From positions 1-64,000 of the forward strand of contig NZ_JASJOE010000015.1 of NCBI RefSeq assembly GCF_030163755.1: a DNA stretch of 64,000 nt, given 5' to 3'. The notes under the pieces are model-generated. The model searched no databases. It had not been told where the DNA came from and was given only the letters and a program-made list of their open reading frames with translations. Positions 53,491 to 62,221 of the stretch are shown piece by piece. The position numbers and the translations under genes were made by a program. The stretch comes from Roseicyclus amphidinii (GTDB taxonomy: Bacteria; Pseudomonadota; Alphaproteobacteria; Rhodobacterales; Rhodobacteraceae). The stretch's first letter is position 1; every line of letters begins with the position of its first letter.

Positions 53491-54540
53491 TCATCCGTCG
53501 ATCACAAGCGCGAGGGCCTGCCACAGCAGGTCCTCGTCTGCGTCTTCGTCGCCGCGCAGGATGACGCCCACCGCGGGCACCGCGGGCAGGACGATCACCC
53601 CCGAGGAATAGCCGATATCGCCGCCACCATGGCCGTAGACCGGGCCATAGTCCGACGTGTCAATGTCGATCCCGAGGCCATAGCCCTCGCCCAGTGGGTC
53701 TTCCAGCATCAGCGCCAGCGTCGCGGGGCCGAGCAGCCGCCGCTCGATCAGCAGCGCGCGGAAGAAGGCCGCGACCTCGGTCGCGGGGGCGATCAGCCCG
53801 CCGTCGCCGAAGCCGGGGCTGACGTAATAGCCCGAGGCGTCCCGCCCCTCGGGCGTGATCCCGGCGGCATCCTCGGGCCTGCGCGGTTCGGTGCCGAAGA
53901 CGGCGCTTGCCCGCGCGCCGACCGGCTCCAGCACCAGCGCGCGCAGCGCCTGCGGGTAGGGCTGGCCGCTCGCGGCCTCCAGCACCAGCTGCGCCAGCAG
54001 GTAGTTGGTGTTGGAATAGTCGTAGTCCTCGCCCGGCGCGAACAGCGCCTCCTCCCCCTCGGCATAGGCGAGCGCGTCGCGCACGGTCCAGCCTTCGGGC
54101 TCGGCCATCAGATCCTCGGCGAAGGCGTCGTCGAGGTAATCGGGAAGCCCGCTCGTCATCGACAGCAGGTGGTCGATCCGCACGCCCTCCAGCCCGCCGA
54201 AACCCGCGACCACGTCGCCGGGCAGCCAGCGCGCGGCGGGGTCGCGGATGTCGAGGCGGCCCGCCTCGTGCAGGCGCAACAGGGCCGCGGCGAGAAAAGG
54301 CTTGCCCACCGAGGCGATGATGAAGCGGTCGCCGCCGCGCGTCTCGCGCCCGCCGGGGCGTTGCGGTCCGGTGGCCAGCGTCCATGCGCCCTCGGGCGTC
54401 CAGACATGGATCACCTGCGCCGCGCTGCGGTCGACCTCGCCCGCCAGGGCGGCAAGCGGGCCGGGCGTGTCGGCAAGGGCGGGCTGCGCGGCGGCAAGGG
54501 ACAGGGCGACCAGCGGGGACAGTAGGCGGGGAAAGCGCAT
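53491..54540 (-). CDS. Beta-lactamase family serine hydrolase, exported
   Basis: 349 residues with a signal peptide (LLSPLVALSLAAAQPALA). The class C-like catalytic set is visible: SVGK (Ser77, Lys80), YSN, and a HGGG motif near the C-terminus. Likely a periplasmic esterase or D-aminopeptidase-type enzyme rather than a resistance beta-lactamase. The ATG at 54540 is chosen over a 70-codon extension. Convergent with rpoH. Confidence 0.88.
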   Translation of the reverse strand: MRFPRLLSPLVALSLAAAQPALADTPGPLAALAGEVDRSAAQVIHVWTPEGAWTLATGPQRPGGRETRGGDRFIIASVGKPFLAAALLRLHEAGRLDIRDPAARWLPGDVVAGFGGLEGVRIDHLLSMTSGLPDYLDDAFAEDLMAEPEGWTVRDALAYAEGEEALFAPGEDYDYSNTNYLLAQLVLEAASGQPYPQALRALVLEPVGARASAVFGTEPRRPEDAAGITPEGRDASGYYVSPGFGDGGLIAPATEVAAFFRALLIERRLLGPATLALMLEDPLGEGYGLGIDIDTSDYGPVYGHGGGDIGYSSGVIVLPAVPAVGVILRGDEDADEDLLWQALALVIDG

Positions 54541-54640
54541 CGGCGGGATACTCGTCAAACCGGAACCATCGCCCGCATTATGCGGGTTGCGGGCGGGTCT
54601 GCCTATTCCCATTCTGCGCGCCGACAGCAAGGGGGCGCAG

Positions 54641-55612
54641 ATGACAGACCATATCCGCTGGGGAATCCTCGGGGCCTCGGGCTTCGCCCGCAAGATCACC
54701 GGTCCGGCCCTGAACGAGGCGCGCCGCTCGCGGCTTGCCGCGGTCGCCACCCGTGACCCGGCGCGCGCCGCTCCCTTCGCCGAGATCGCGCCGGGGCTGA
54801 CCGTGCATGACAGCTACGAGGCGCTTCTTGCCGATCCCGGCATCGACGCGGTCTATATCCCGCTGCCCAACGCGCTGCATGTGGAGTGGTCGATCCGCGC
54901 CGCCGAGGCCGGCAAGGCCGTGCTCTGCGAAAAGCCCATCGCGCTGCATGCCGCCGAGTTCGACCAGCTGATCGCCGCGCGCGAGGCGACGGGTCAGCTG
55001 ATCGCCGAGGCCTGGATGCCCGCCCATCACCCGCAATGGACCATGGCGCGCGACCTGGTCGCCGCGGGCGCGCTGGGGCGGTTGCGGAGCGTGACCGGCC
55101 ATTTCTGCTACGGGCTGCACGACCCCGCCAACATCCGTCTGTCCGCCGATCTTGCAGGCGGCGCGCTGCGCGACGTGGGGGTTTACCCGATCGGCGGCTT
55201 CCGCTTCGCCACGGGGCTGGAGCCGCGGGTGGTCTGGGCCGATGCGATCCGGGAAAACGGCGTGGACACCTCGGCCTGGGTGCAGGCGCAGGCGGGCGAG
55301 GTGCGCTTTGCCTTCCACGTCTCCATGCGCACGCAGCGCAGGCAGGAGATGGTGTTCGAGGGCGACGCGGGCACCCTGACCCTCACCGCCCCCTTCAACC
55401 CCGGCCAATACGCCGAGGCGCGGCTGATCCTGTCGCGCGACAGCGGCCCGACCGAGACGCACGCCTTTCCCGAGCCGCGCCAATACGCGCTCCAGGCCGA
55501 GGCGGTGGCGGCGCATCTTCTCGACGGGGCCGCTTTCCCCTATCCTCTGGAGGCCGCGCGCGGCACGCAGGTCGTGCTGGACGCGGCGTTCGAGCTGTTG
55601 GGGAGTGAGTGA
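54641..55612 (+). CDS. Gfo/Idh/MocA family oxidoreductase
   Basis: 323 residues. The Rossmann opening RWGILGASGFARK and the CEKPIALHAAEFD motif (with the active-site Lys) are clear; the C-terminal alpha/beta domain follows. NAD(P)-dependent sugar or polyol dehydrogenase; substrate unknown. Start at the ATG at 54641, next to a GGGGGCG stretch. Confidence 0.9.
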   Translation: MTDHIRWGILGASGFARKITGPALNEARRSRLAAVATRDPARAAPFAEIAPGLTVHDSYEALLADPGIDAVYIPLPNALHVEWSIRAAEAGKAVLCEKPIALHAAEFDQLIAAREATGQLIAEAWMPAHHPQWTMARDLVAAGALGRLRSVTGHFCYGLHDPANIRLSADLAGGALRDVGVYPIGGFRFATGLEPRVVWADAIRENGVDTSAWVQAQAGEVRFAFHVSMRTQRRQEMVFEGDAGTLTLTAPFNPGQYAEARLILSRDSGPTETHAFPEPRQYALQAEAVAAHLLDGAAFPYPLEAARGTQVVLDAAFELLGSE

Positions 55613-55615
55613 GCG

Positions 55616-55921
55616 ATGGACCGCAACGACGACGACCGGATCGAGGGGCGGCTGAACGGCGACCAGCCAAAGGCCGCGCGCGACGGCATGGGGATGCGGC
55701 TCTTGTACATGGTCATCCTGTGGCTGATGCTCAGCCTGAGCCAGACGGTGCTGACGCTGATCACCGTGGTGCAATTCGTCATCATGCTGGTGAACACCGG
55801 CCAGCGGAACCAGCGCCTTGCCGATTTCGGCACCGACCTGGGCATCTGGATGGCCAAGGCCGCGCGCTACCAGTCCGCCGCCTCCGAGGTGAAGCCCTGG
55901 CCCTGGACGGACCTCGATTGA
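55616..55921 (+). CDS. DUF4389 membrane protein
   Basis: 101 residues with one long hydrophobic segment, probably two helices (MRLLYMVILWLMLSLSQTVLTLITVVQFVIMLV), and a conserved C-terminal ALYQSA/DL-like tail (AKAARYQSAASEVKPWPW). Fits DUF4389. Starts three bases after the oxidoreductase stop, so the two probably share a transcript. Confidence 0.75.
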   Translation: MDRNDDDRIEGRLNGDQPKAARDGMGMRLLYMVILWLMLSLSQTVLTLITVVQFVIMLVNTGQRNQRLADFGTDLGIWMAKAARYQSAASEVKPWPWTDLD

Positions 55922-55972
55922 CGGTCGGTCTTGGGTATTAAGTTAGGTGAGTGAGACGTAACGAGTTCATCG

Positions 55973-56659
55973 ATGACCGAGACTTCCGTATCGACGCCTG
56001 ACCCGGCGTCCGAATTGCCCTTGGTCGTGCTGATCGGTCGGGTGCTGTGGCAGTTGAAGTGGTTTCTGCTGCTTACGTCCGGGATTTCCATTGCCCTTGA
56101 GGAACTGGATTACGGGTCCTCGAGCAGCGCCGCGCTCCTTTACGGTGCCCTCTTCGTCCTGTCCTTCGACGTCGCCCGCCACCCCGAGATCACGATACCG
56201 CGGGATTGGACATTCCGGCCTTCGATCCTGATTCCGATCCTGCTGGTGCTGGCCGTCGGGTTCATCACCGCTGGTATTCTGCTTGCGGGGGGCGCGTCGA
56301 AGTTCACGGCAAGCAACGGCGTCAACGTGATGGTGGCGGTTGCATTGGCTGTGCTCGGACCCTGGCTGGTCCGTTTCCTGGCTCCCGAGCGCACCCGCGT
56401 TCGGATCGGCTTCTTCGGGCGTCTGTGGCGGCTCGGGGTCATTGCAGGCCTTGGCGTGGTCTGGTCGGTGCTGTCCTTGCTGGTGATCGCTTACGGGGTT
56501 CCCGACGCACCTGGTGCGATTGCAATTCCGGTGGGAATCCTCCTGCGCGCGGTGGCGGATGCGGCAATCGTGGCCCATGCCACTGTCCTTGTCGCCGCCG
56601 TGTGGCCCGAGGATACCTCAGACATCACGGAAAATTCAGAGCAAAACACTCGGGATTGA
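55973..56659 (+). CDS. Multi-pass membrane protein, unknown
   Basis: 228 residues with five or six predicted helices. No family recognised. It is somewhat less GC-rich than the flanks. It shares no clear motif with its neighbour DUF4389. Its last codons contain a TTGACA that could serve the downstream iron genes. Confidence 0.55.
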   Translation: MTETSVSTPDPASELPLVVLIGRVLWQLKWFLLLTSGISIALEELDYGSSSSAALLYGALFVLSFDVARHPEITIPRDWTFRPSILIPILLVLAVGFITAGILLAGGASKFTASNGVNVMVAVALAVLGPWLVRFLAPERTRVRIGFFGRLWRLGVIAGLGVVWSVLSLLVIAYGVPDAPGAIAIPVGILLRAVADAAIVAHATVLVAAVWPEDTSDITENSEQNTRD

Positions 56660-56686
56660 CATATCCGACGAAACCTCTCAGGTTTC
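56656..56686 (+). promoter_or_regulatory. Possible promoter and operator of the bfd-bfr unit
   Basis: TTGACA (56656-56661) followed by a perfect inverted repeat GAAACCT-CTC-AGGTTTC (56670-56686) that would overlap the -10 region. No strong -10 hexamer is seen. The palindrome could be a site for an iron regulator, given the genes it precedes; this is inference. Confidence 0.4.
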
Positions 56687-56713
56687 CCTCGACCAGACCG
56701 TCGGGAGTCGATC

Positions 56714-56899
56714 ATGCCTGTCCATTCCCCCCGTGCAAAAGACTGCACCCGCGCCCGTGACCGTGACCCTGCCCCGGTTCATCCGGCCAGCGAGCTTGTC
56801 GCCGAACTGGGCGGCGCGCTGTGCCCCTCGCTCTCGGGCCTGCTGGAGCGGTTGATCGACCGGCAGGCCGCCGATGCGGCCCGCGGGGTGCGGCCATGA
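56714..56899 (+). CDS. Small hypothetical protein coupled to bfd
   Basis: 61 residues, charged N-terminal part and a helical tail (LVAELGGALCPSLSGLLERLIDRQAADA). No family known to me. It has a GGGAG ribosome site and its stop overlaps the bfd start (ATGA), so it is probably translated and tied to iron storage. Confidence 0.5.
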   Translation: MPVHSPRAKDCTRARDRDPAPVHPASELVAELGGALCPSLSGLLERLIDRQAADAARGVRP

Positions 56900-57138
56900 T
56901 CGTCTGCCACTGCACCGGCATCAGCGATGCCGACATTCACGGCGCGATCGACTGGATGCGCGCCGCCGATCCCGACACGATCATCACCCCCGGCAAGGTC
57001 TATCGCGCGCTCGGCAAGAAGGCCGATTGCGGCGGGTGCCTGCCGCTCTTCATGTCCACGATGGAGGCCTCGCCCGGCCTTGGCGTGCCCGCTGCACTGC
57101 GCGGCCTGCGCCGCCGGGGCCTGCGCGGCCGGGCGTGA
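56896..57138 (+). CDS. bfd: Bacterioferritin-associated ferredoxin
   Basis: 80 residues. Four cysteines at positions 4, 6, 45 and 48 (CHC, CGGC) match the 2Fe-2S site of Bfd, which reduces iron for release from bacterioferritin. Followed 82 bases later by bfr. Confidence 0.9.
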   Translation: MIVCHCTGISDADIHGAIDWMRAADPDTIITPGKVYRALGKKADCGGCLPLFMSTMEASPGLGVPAALRGLRRRGLRGRA

Positions 57139-57220
57139 CGCCGGGAGCGCGAAACACGGATGTGTTCAAGCAAGCCACGGGCAAAGCCTTGTCCGGGCCA
57201 GACAGACGAAAGGAAGCCCC

Positions 57221-57706
57221 ATGAAAGGCGACGAGAAGGTCATCGAGTATCTCAACGCGGCGCTGCGCAGCGAGTTGACGGCGGTCAGCCAGTATTGGCT
57301 GCACTACCGCCTGCAGGAGGATTGGGGCTTTGGCCGCATCGCCGAGAAGTCGCGCGCGGAAAGCATCGAGGAGATGCACCACGCCGACAAGCTGATCGCG
57401 CGGATCATCTTTCTTGGCGGGCATCCCAACCTGCAAAAGCTCGACCCGCTGCGGATCGGGGAAAGCCTCAAGGAGACGCTGGAGTCCGACCTCGCCGCCG
57501 AGCATGACGCGCGCACCCTCTATATCGAGGCGCGCGACCATTGCGAAAGCGTCAAGGATTACGTCTCGAAGGCGCTGTTCGAAGAGCTGATCGCGGACGA
57601 GGAGGGGCATATCGACTTTCTCGAAACCCAGCTCGACCTCTACGGCACGCTGGGCGATGCGAATTACGGCATGCTGCAGGCCAAACCGGCGAACGAGGTC
57701 GAGTGA
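57221..57706 (+). CDS. bfr: Bacterioferritin
   Basis: 161 residues. All expected ligands are in place: ferroxidase site Glu18, Glu51, His54, Glu94, Glu127 and His130, Tyr25, and heme Met52. AAAGGAA precedes the ATG at 57221. Stores iron as a 24-mer with heme between subunits. Confidence 0.96.
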   Translation: MKGDEKVIEYLNAALRSELTAVSQYWLHYRLQEDWGFGRIAEKSRAESIEEMHHADKLIARIIFLGGHPNLQKLDPLRIGESLKETLESDLAAEHDARTLYIEARDHCESVKDYVSKALFEELIADEEGHIDFLETQLDLYGTLGDANYGMLQAKPANEVE

Positions 57707-57740
57707 GCCGGACGGGGCGGGCCGCCCCTTTGGCCTGCCC

Positions 57741-58445
57741 CTACTTGCGGCCTTGGCGTAGCCAGCGCAACACCGGCACCACGTCCAGAGCCGCGATGGC
57801 GAAGCCGAGCGGAAGCATCCACAGCCCCAGCACCGGCAGGAAGGCGAAGAGGCCGCCGATCATCAGGAGCAGGCCGAGCAGCAGCCGCAGGCCGGGAGGC
57901 ACGCGTTGCCGCACCCGGACAAGCAGGCGCTTGGCCCGCATCCGCCACGCGCCCCAGCGCGATCCGGCTGTCCCGCGCAAGTCCATCCTGAGCAGGTCTT
58001 GCGGCCCCGCGCGCCCCTGCAGCCAATCCTGCCCGGTGTCGGCAAAGCCGCCCTTCAGGTAGCAGGCCCGCGCCGCGCCATTGGCGTGGTTCACCGTCAG
58101 CTCCACCGCCCGCGCGTCGGGATAGTGCCGCGACAGGTAGGCGGGCAGGGCCCGCACCGCCGCGGTGGCGATGCCATGGCCCTGTCGCGCGCGGTCGATC
58201 ATGAAGGCGCGCAGCACGAGCGCACCGGGTGCCGCGTTGGGGATGGTCTGCCGATAGTCGCGGTCGATCTTGAACAGGCCCACGGCCACGCCGTCCGCTT
58301 CGATCACATGCAGGTCGAACCTGCCGGCGTCCTCGGCAAAAGCCTCCGCCACCGTCCCGGCAAAGACCTCCTGCTCCGGGGCCACCCGGATATGCGCCAC
58401 CCGCGGCAGGTCGCCCGGCCCGAGCGGCGCAAGGGTGATCTTCAC
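57741..58445 (-). CDS. GNAT acetyltransferase fused to a membrane domain
   Basis: 234 residues. The N-terminal GNAT domain (about 1-155) has the acyl-CoA loop RQGHGIATAAV and ACYLKGGF. The last 70 residues hold a basic stretch and hydrophobic helices (LRLLLGLLLMIGGLFAFLPVLGLWMLPLGFAIAALDVVP) that resemble a separate short Rhodobacteraceae membrane protein. Starts with GTG that overlaps the pepF stop (GTGA). Confidence 0.8.
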   Translation of the reverse strand: MKITLAPLGPGDLPRVAHIRVAPEQEVFAGTVAEAFAEDAGRFDLHVIEADGVAVGLFKIDRDYRQTIPNAAPGALVLRAFMIDRARQGHGIATAAVRALPAYLSRHYPDARAVELTVNHANGAARACYLKGGFADTGQDWLQGRAGPQDLLRMDLRGTAGSRWGAWRMRAKRLLVRVRQRVPPGLRLLLGLLLMIGGLFAFLPVLGLWMLPLGFAIAALDVVPVLRWLRQGRK

Positions 58446-60271
58446 CCCTCCATCGCCTCCAGCTGGTCGATCAGCCCCTCGATCATCGACAGGCCCTTGT
58501 CCCAGAAGGCCGGGTCCGACGCATCGAGGCCGAAGGGTGCGAGCAGCTCCTTGTGGTGCTTCGAGCCGCCGGCCTTGAGCATCTCGAAATACTTCTCCTG
58601 GAAACCCGGCTCACCCTCCTCGTAGACAGCGTAAAGCGCGTTCACAAGACCGTCGCCGAAGGCATAGGCATAGACGTAGAAGGGCGAGTGGACGAAATGC
58701 GGGATATAGGCCCAGAAGGTCTCGTAGCCCTCCATGAACTCGAAGACCGGCCCGAGGCTTTCGGCCTGCACGCTCATCCACAGCGCGTTGATGTCATCCG
58801 GCGTCAGCTCTCCGCCGCGGCGCGCCTCGTGCAGCTTGCACTCGAAATCGTAGAAGGCGATCTGGCGCACGACGGTGTTGATCATGTCCTCGACCTTGCC
58901 CGCCAGCAGGACCTTGCGCGCGGCATCGTCCTTCGCCTCGGCCAGCATCTTGCGGAAGGTCAGCATCTCGCCGAAGACACTGGCGGTTTCAGCCAAGGTC
59001 AGGGGGGTTGAGGACAAAAGCTCGCCTTGGCCCGCGGCCAGCCGCTGGTGGACGCCATGGCCCAGCTCATGCGCCAGCGTCATCACGTCCCGCGGTTTGC
59101 CGAGGTAGTTGAGCATCACGTAGGGGTGGACATCGACGACGGTGGGATGCGCGAAGGCGCCGGGGGCCTTGCCCTCCTTGACGCCCGCGTCGATCCAGCC
59201 ATCGGTGAAGAAGGGCTCGGCCAGCTCCGCCATGCGCGGATCGAACCCGCCATAGGCCTCTGACACGAGCTTGCGCGCCTCGTCCCAGCCGAAGACCTTC
59301 GTGGCCTCCATCGGCAAGGGCGCGTTGCGGTCCCAGACCTGCAGCGTGTCCAGCCCCAACCACTTGGCCTTCAAGGCATAATACCGATGCGACAGACGCG
59401 GATAGGCGGCGACGACCGCGTTGCGCAGCGCCTCGACCACCTCGGGCTCGACGTGGTTGGACAGGTGCCGTCCCATCTGCGGGCTGGGCAGCTTGCGCCA
59501 GCGGTCGGAGATTTCCTTCTCCTTGGCCAGCGTGTTGTGGACCCGTGCGAACAGCGGCAGCTTCTCGGCGAACCCATCGGCCAGCGCCCGCGCGCCGGCC
59601 TCGCGCTGGGCGCGGTCCTGTTCGGTGAGCAGGTTCAGCGTCGCCTCGATCCCCATGCGCTCGCCGTCGACCTCGAAAGCCATCCCCGCGATGGTCTCGT
59701 CGAACAGCTTGTTCCACGCGGACGCCCCCACAACCGACTGATCGTGCAGGAATTTCTCCAGCTCATCCGAGAGCTGGTAAGGCTTCATCGCCCGCATGCG
59801 GTCGAAGACCGGCTTGTAGCGCGCGAGCGCCGGGTCGGCGCCGAAAACGGCCGCGTAGCGGTCGTCGGGGATGCGGTTGAATTCGAGGCTGAAGAAGACC
59901 AGCGGCGTGGTGAAGCCGGTGATGCGGTCCTGCATGTCGGACATGAACTTGGCCCGCGCGGGGTCGGTCGTGTGCTGGTAATAGCGCAGCCCGGCATAGG
60001 ACATGATCCGCCCGGCCACCACGTCGATCTTCTCGTAGCGGGTGATGCAGGCGAGCATCCCGGCGGTGTCGAGATCGGCCAGCTTGCCCTCGTAATCGCT
60101 TGAAAAACCGGCGCATTCCGTCTCGAGCCACTGCAGGTCCGCGGTCAGTTCGGGCGCGTCAGGCGCGGCGTAGAGGTCAGTCAGGTCCCAGACCGGCAGA
60201 TCGCCCAGCGGCGCGCCCCCGGCGTCGGTGGCGGCATCGCGGGGCAGGGCGGCGGGGAAGGGAAGGGGCAT
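58442..60271 (-). CDS. pepF: M3 family oligoendopeptidase F
   Basis: 609 residues. The zinc motif HELGH and the downstream glutamate region (TLAETASVFGEM) are intact. Cytoplasmic zinc peptidase acting on short peptides. GAGG lies six bases before the ATG at 60271. The downstream acetyltransferase starts at its stop. Confidence 0.94.
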   Translation of the reverse strand: MPLPFPAALPRDAATDAGGAPLGDLPVWDLTDLYAAPDAPELTADLQWLETECAGFSSDYEGKLADLDTAGMLACITRYEKIDVVAGRIMSYAGLRYYQHTTDPARAKFMSDMQDRITGFTTPLVFFSLEFNRIPDDRYAAVFGADPALARYKPVFDRMRAMKPYQLSDELEKFLHDQSVVGASAWNKLFDETIAGMAFEVDGERMGIEATLNLLTEQDRAQREAGARALADGFAEKLPLFARVHNTLAKEKEISDRWRKLPSPQMGRHLSNHVEPEVVEALRNAVVAAYPRLSHRYYALKAKWLGLDTLQVWDRNAPLPMEATKVFGWDEARKLVSEAYGGFDPRMAELAEPFFTDGWIDAGVKEGKAPGAFAHPTVVDVHPYVMLNYLGKPRDVMTLAHELGHGVHQRLAAGQGELLSSTPLTLAETASVFGEMLTFRKMLAEAKDDAARKVLLAGKVEDMINTVVRQIAFYDFECKLHEARRGGELTPDDINALWMSVQAESLGPVFEFMEGYETFWAYIPHFVHSPFYVYAYAFGDGLVNALYAVYEEGEPGFQEKYFEMLKAGGSKHHKELLAPFGLDASDPAFWDKGLSMIEGLIDQLEAMEG

Positions 60272-60404
60272 GGAGAACCTCGGTTGCAAGTCGCGTTGCG
60301 AAAGATATGGACCGCCGTACCGCTGCTCTCAACCCGGAGCGGGCGGCTTATCGACATGGGGCCGGAATTGTCGCGGCGGCCCCGACCGATCCCCGACCGA
60401 TCCC

Positions 60405-60450
60405 CGTCACACCCCGTGCACATCCCGTACACACCCCGTGCAGACGCGCG
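60405..60450 (+). repeat. 46-base element, copy B
   Basis: Same orientation and 42 of 46 positions identical to 25375-25420. TTAACC follows 15 bases later, and the brnA-type gene starts at 60520. Confidence 0.7.
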
Positions 60451-60519
60451 GAGGCTCAGGATTTCTTAACCCAACCACGCCAGACTGCCCCCGTTTTCCA
60501 GATCGAGACGGGGGCTGGC

Positions 60520-60930
60520 ATGGAGATGTCGGACAAACCGCTGGGCCCACGCCAGCGGGAGCATCACTATTACATGGTCGACGCGCTGAGGCGCTTCGAA
60601 TGGGACATGCACCAGCGCATCTGGCTGGACCAGCGCATCCCGGTGGAATGGCACGACATCGCCACGCGCCGCGAGCGCGACAAGATCCGGCTGACGCTGC
60701 GGGTGGATGCGGACGTGGTGAAATGGTTCCGCTCGATGGGGCCGGGGTACCAGCCGCGGATGAACGACGTGCTGCGGGCCTTCATGCATGCGAAGCTGGC
60801 GGGGCTCCTGCACGGGGAGGAGACGGTGGAGCCCTTCAAGGAGAACTGGCAGGCGCGCCAGCGGATGCCGGAGTGGGGGGATACGGAGAGGGAGCGGGCG
60901 GAGAGGAAGGCGGCAAGGGAGCGGGAGTGA
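60520..60930 (+). CDS. brnA: BrnA family antitoxin, orphan
   Basis: 136 residues. The ribbon-helix-helix region KIRLTLRVDADVVKWFRSMGPGYQPRMNDVLRAFMHAKLAG matches BrnA. No BrnT toxin gene lies on either side. It could be a stand-alone regulator. The longer in-frame extension upstream is not supported. An ATG at 60526 is the alternative start. Confidence 0.8.
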   Translation: MEMSDKPLGPRQREHHYYMVDALRRFEWDMHQRIWLDQRIPVEWHDIATRRERDKIRLTLRVDADVVKWFRSMGPGYQPRMNDVLRAFMHAKLAGLLHGEETVEPFKENWQARQRMPEWGDTERERAERKAARERE

Positions 60931-61211
60931 GGCAAAATTTGCAAACAAGACACTCATTTTGCGGAACCATTGGTGAATTGCGTTACCTCTAAGGCTGCAC
61001 AAGTAACTCACCGCTGCCCCATAACCGAACCTTTACGTAGATGCCATATGACTCCGCCTGTCGGCTTGCGCGTTGCCGATTCGGCACAGAGTAACGAAAA
61101 TTTTCACTGTCAAGACATTGAGTCAAGCGTAACAATGTGTGCATAGGGAGCAAGTGGGACTTGACACAGCTGCAGAAGCGAGTCGCAACAGTCTCGAGTA
61201 GGAGGATGACC

Positions 61212-61433
61212 ATGAACGAGAATGGCAAGACCAAGCTCCATTCTCTGCTTTTCAGAGGCGACACCACGCTAGTGAACATCAAGTTGTTCCCTGGCACCGG
61301 ACGAGAATTGTCTGCGGACATTCTCGGCGGCGCGGCGGCCAACGCCATAGGAGATGCTGCAGACGCGTGGCTTAACGGCTTACCAAGTCAGTCGCCAACT
61401 AGCGGGGAGCAACGACGGCCACTGTTGGCTTGA
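61212..61433 (+). CDS. Small protein of unknown family in an atypical patch
   Basis: 73 residues. MNENGKTKLHSLLFRGDTTLVNIKLFPGTGRELSADILGGAAANAIGDAADAWLNG. No family recognised; the glycine/alanine helix in the second half (LGGAAANAIGDAADAWL) could be amphipathic. AGGAGG lies six bases before the ATG at 61212. Composition is AT-richer than the flanks. A terminator separates it from the next gene. Confidence 0.5.
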   Translation: MNENGKTKLHSLLFRGDTTLVNIKLFPGTGRELSADILGGAAANAIGDAADAWLNGLPSQSPTSGEQRRPLLA

Positions 61434-61461
61434 AGCGTTGCAAAGATATCAATATGTAGTG

Positions 61462-61488
61462 AAGGCCCAGCATCGGTTGGGCCTTTTT
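61462..61488 (+). terminator. Rho-independent terminator
   Basis: Stem AAGGCCCA (61462-61469) and TGGGCCTT (61478-61485) with an eight-base loop and a T run (61484-61488). It lies between the small gene at 61212 and the gene at 61504, so the latter has its own promoter or depends on readthrough. Confidence 0.85.
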
Positions 61489-61503
61489 CGTTAGGAAGAC
61501 TAG

Positions 61504-62091
61504 ATGTTGCGTGAACTGATTGAACACTTCTCGGAAGTGGAAGAGTTACCCATCGAAATTGATGATATCGTAGCGAAGATCATGGATCTTGGCTTTCAAG
61601 ATGAAATCTTTCTTTTTGGTGCGGATACAGACCCCACTCAAGTTCGAGGTGCTTTTCATCAATTCACATATCGAGATGGCGTCTACGCAGACCCACGCCT
61701 TGTGACTCATATCGTTTACTCTCAAAGAGTTAGCTTGCCTTGGCAGCGGGTCATCTGTGCCAAAGAGTTAGTGCACATATTTGATCCCCTCGCAGCAAAG
61801 ACTGATACGGAGGAAGAAGCCAGTCTTCTTCTCGACCGGCTGGTTGGACCGCTTTCAAGTGAAGACTATGGAATGGTCGATCTCCAAGCTGCTAAGGACA
61901 GACTTGCCCTTTACCAAGCGCTCCCTCTTCTTTTGCCGCATAAGGCCCTAACAATAGCACGTGATGCAGTTCAAGCAGATCGCGCGACGGTAGAGCAGGT
62001 TGCCACGTGGGCTTGCCTGCCGGCAGAGTTTGTCAGGCTTATGTTGAGCGATGATTGGCGAGAACTAAACGGAGTTCTTTCGGACTTGTAG
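61504..62091 (+). CDS. Protein with degenerate zincin-like motif (ImmA/IrrE-related?)
   Basis: 195 residues. The central ADPRLVTHIVYSQRVSLPWQRVICAKELVHIFDP resembles the QRFTLAHELGH helix of ImmA/IrrE proteins, but the HExxH first His is Lys (KELVH). A proteolytic role is therefore doubtful; it may bind a partner instead. The C-terminal 60 residues (ALTIARDAVQADRATVEQVATWACLPAEFVRLML) look like a helical region close to those of HTH or regulator proteins. Codon use is atypical. AGGAAG precedes the ATG. Clearly coding, function unknown. Confidence 0.6.
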   Translation: MLRELIEHFSEVEELPIEIDDIVAKIMDLGFQDEIFLFGADTDPTQVRGAFHQFTYRDGVYADPRLVTHIVYSQRVSLPWQRVICAKELVHIFDPLAAKTDTEEEASLLLDRLVGPLSSEDYGMVDLQAAKDRLALYQALPLLLPHKALTIARDAVQADRATVEQVATWACLPAEFVRLMLSDDWRELNGVLSDL

Positions 62092-62221
62092 TTCTGAGGA
62101 GAAGGCAATCCCTTTTTTCGCCAACGTCTTGATCGAAGCTGTAGTTCCATAACGTAGCCACTCCAAATAGCACCATTGCTCTTGGTGTGCAGCCTGCTCG
62201 CTACCCAAAGCTTGAGTAGCA

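Noticed and set aside
61504-62091. Active ImmA/IrrE peptidase
   Set aside because: The first zinc-binding histidine of HExxH is lysine, so an active protease cannot be claimed.
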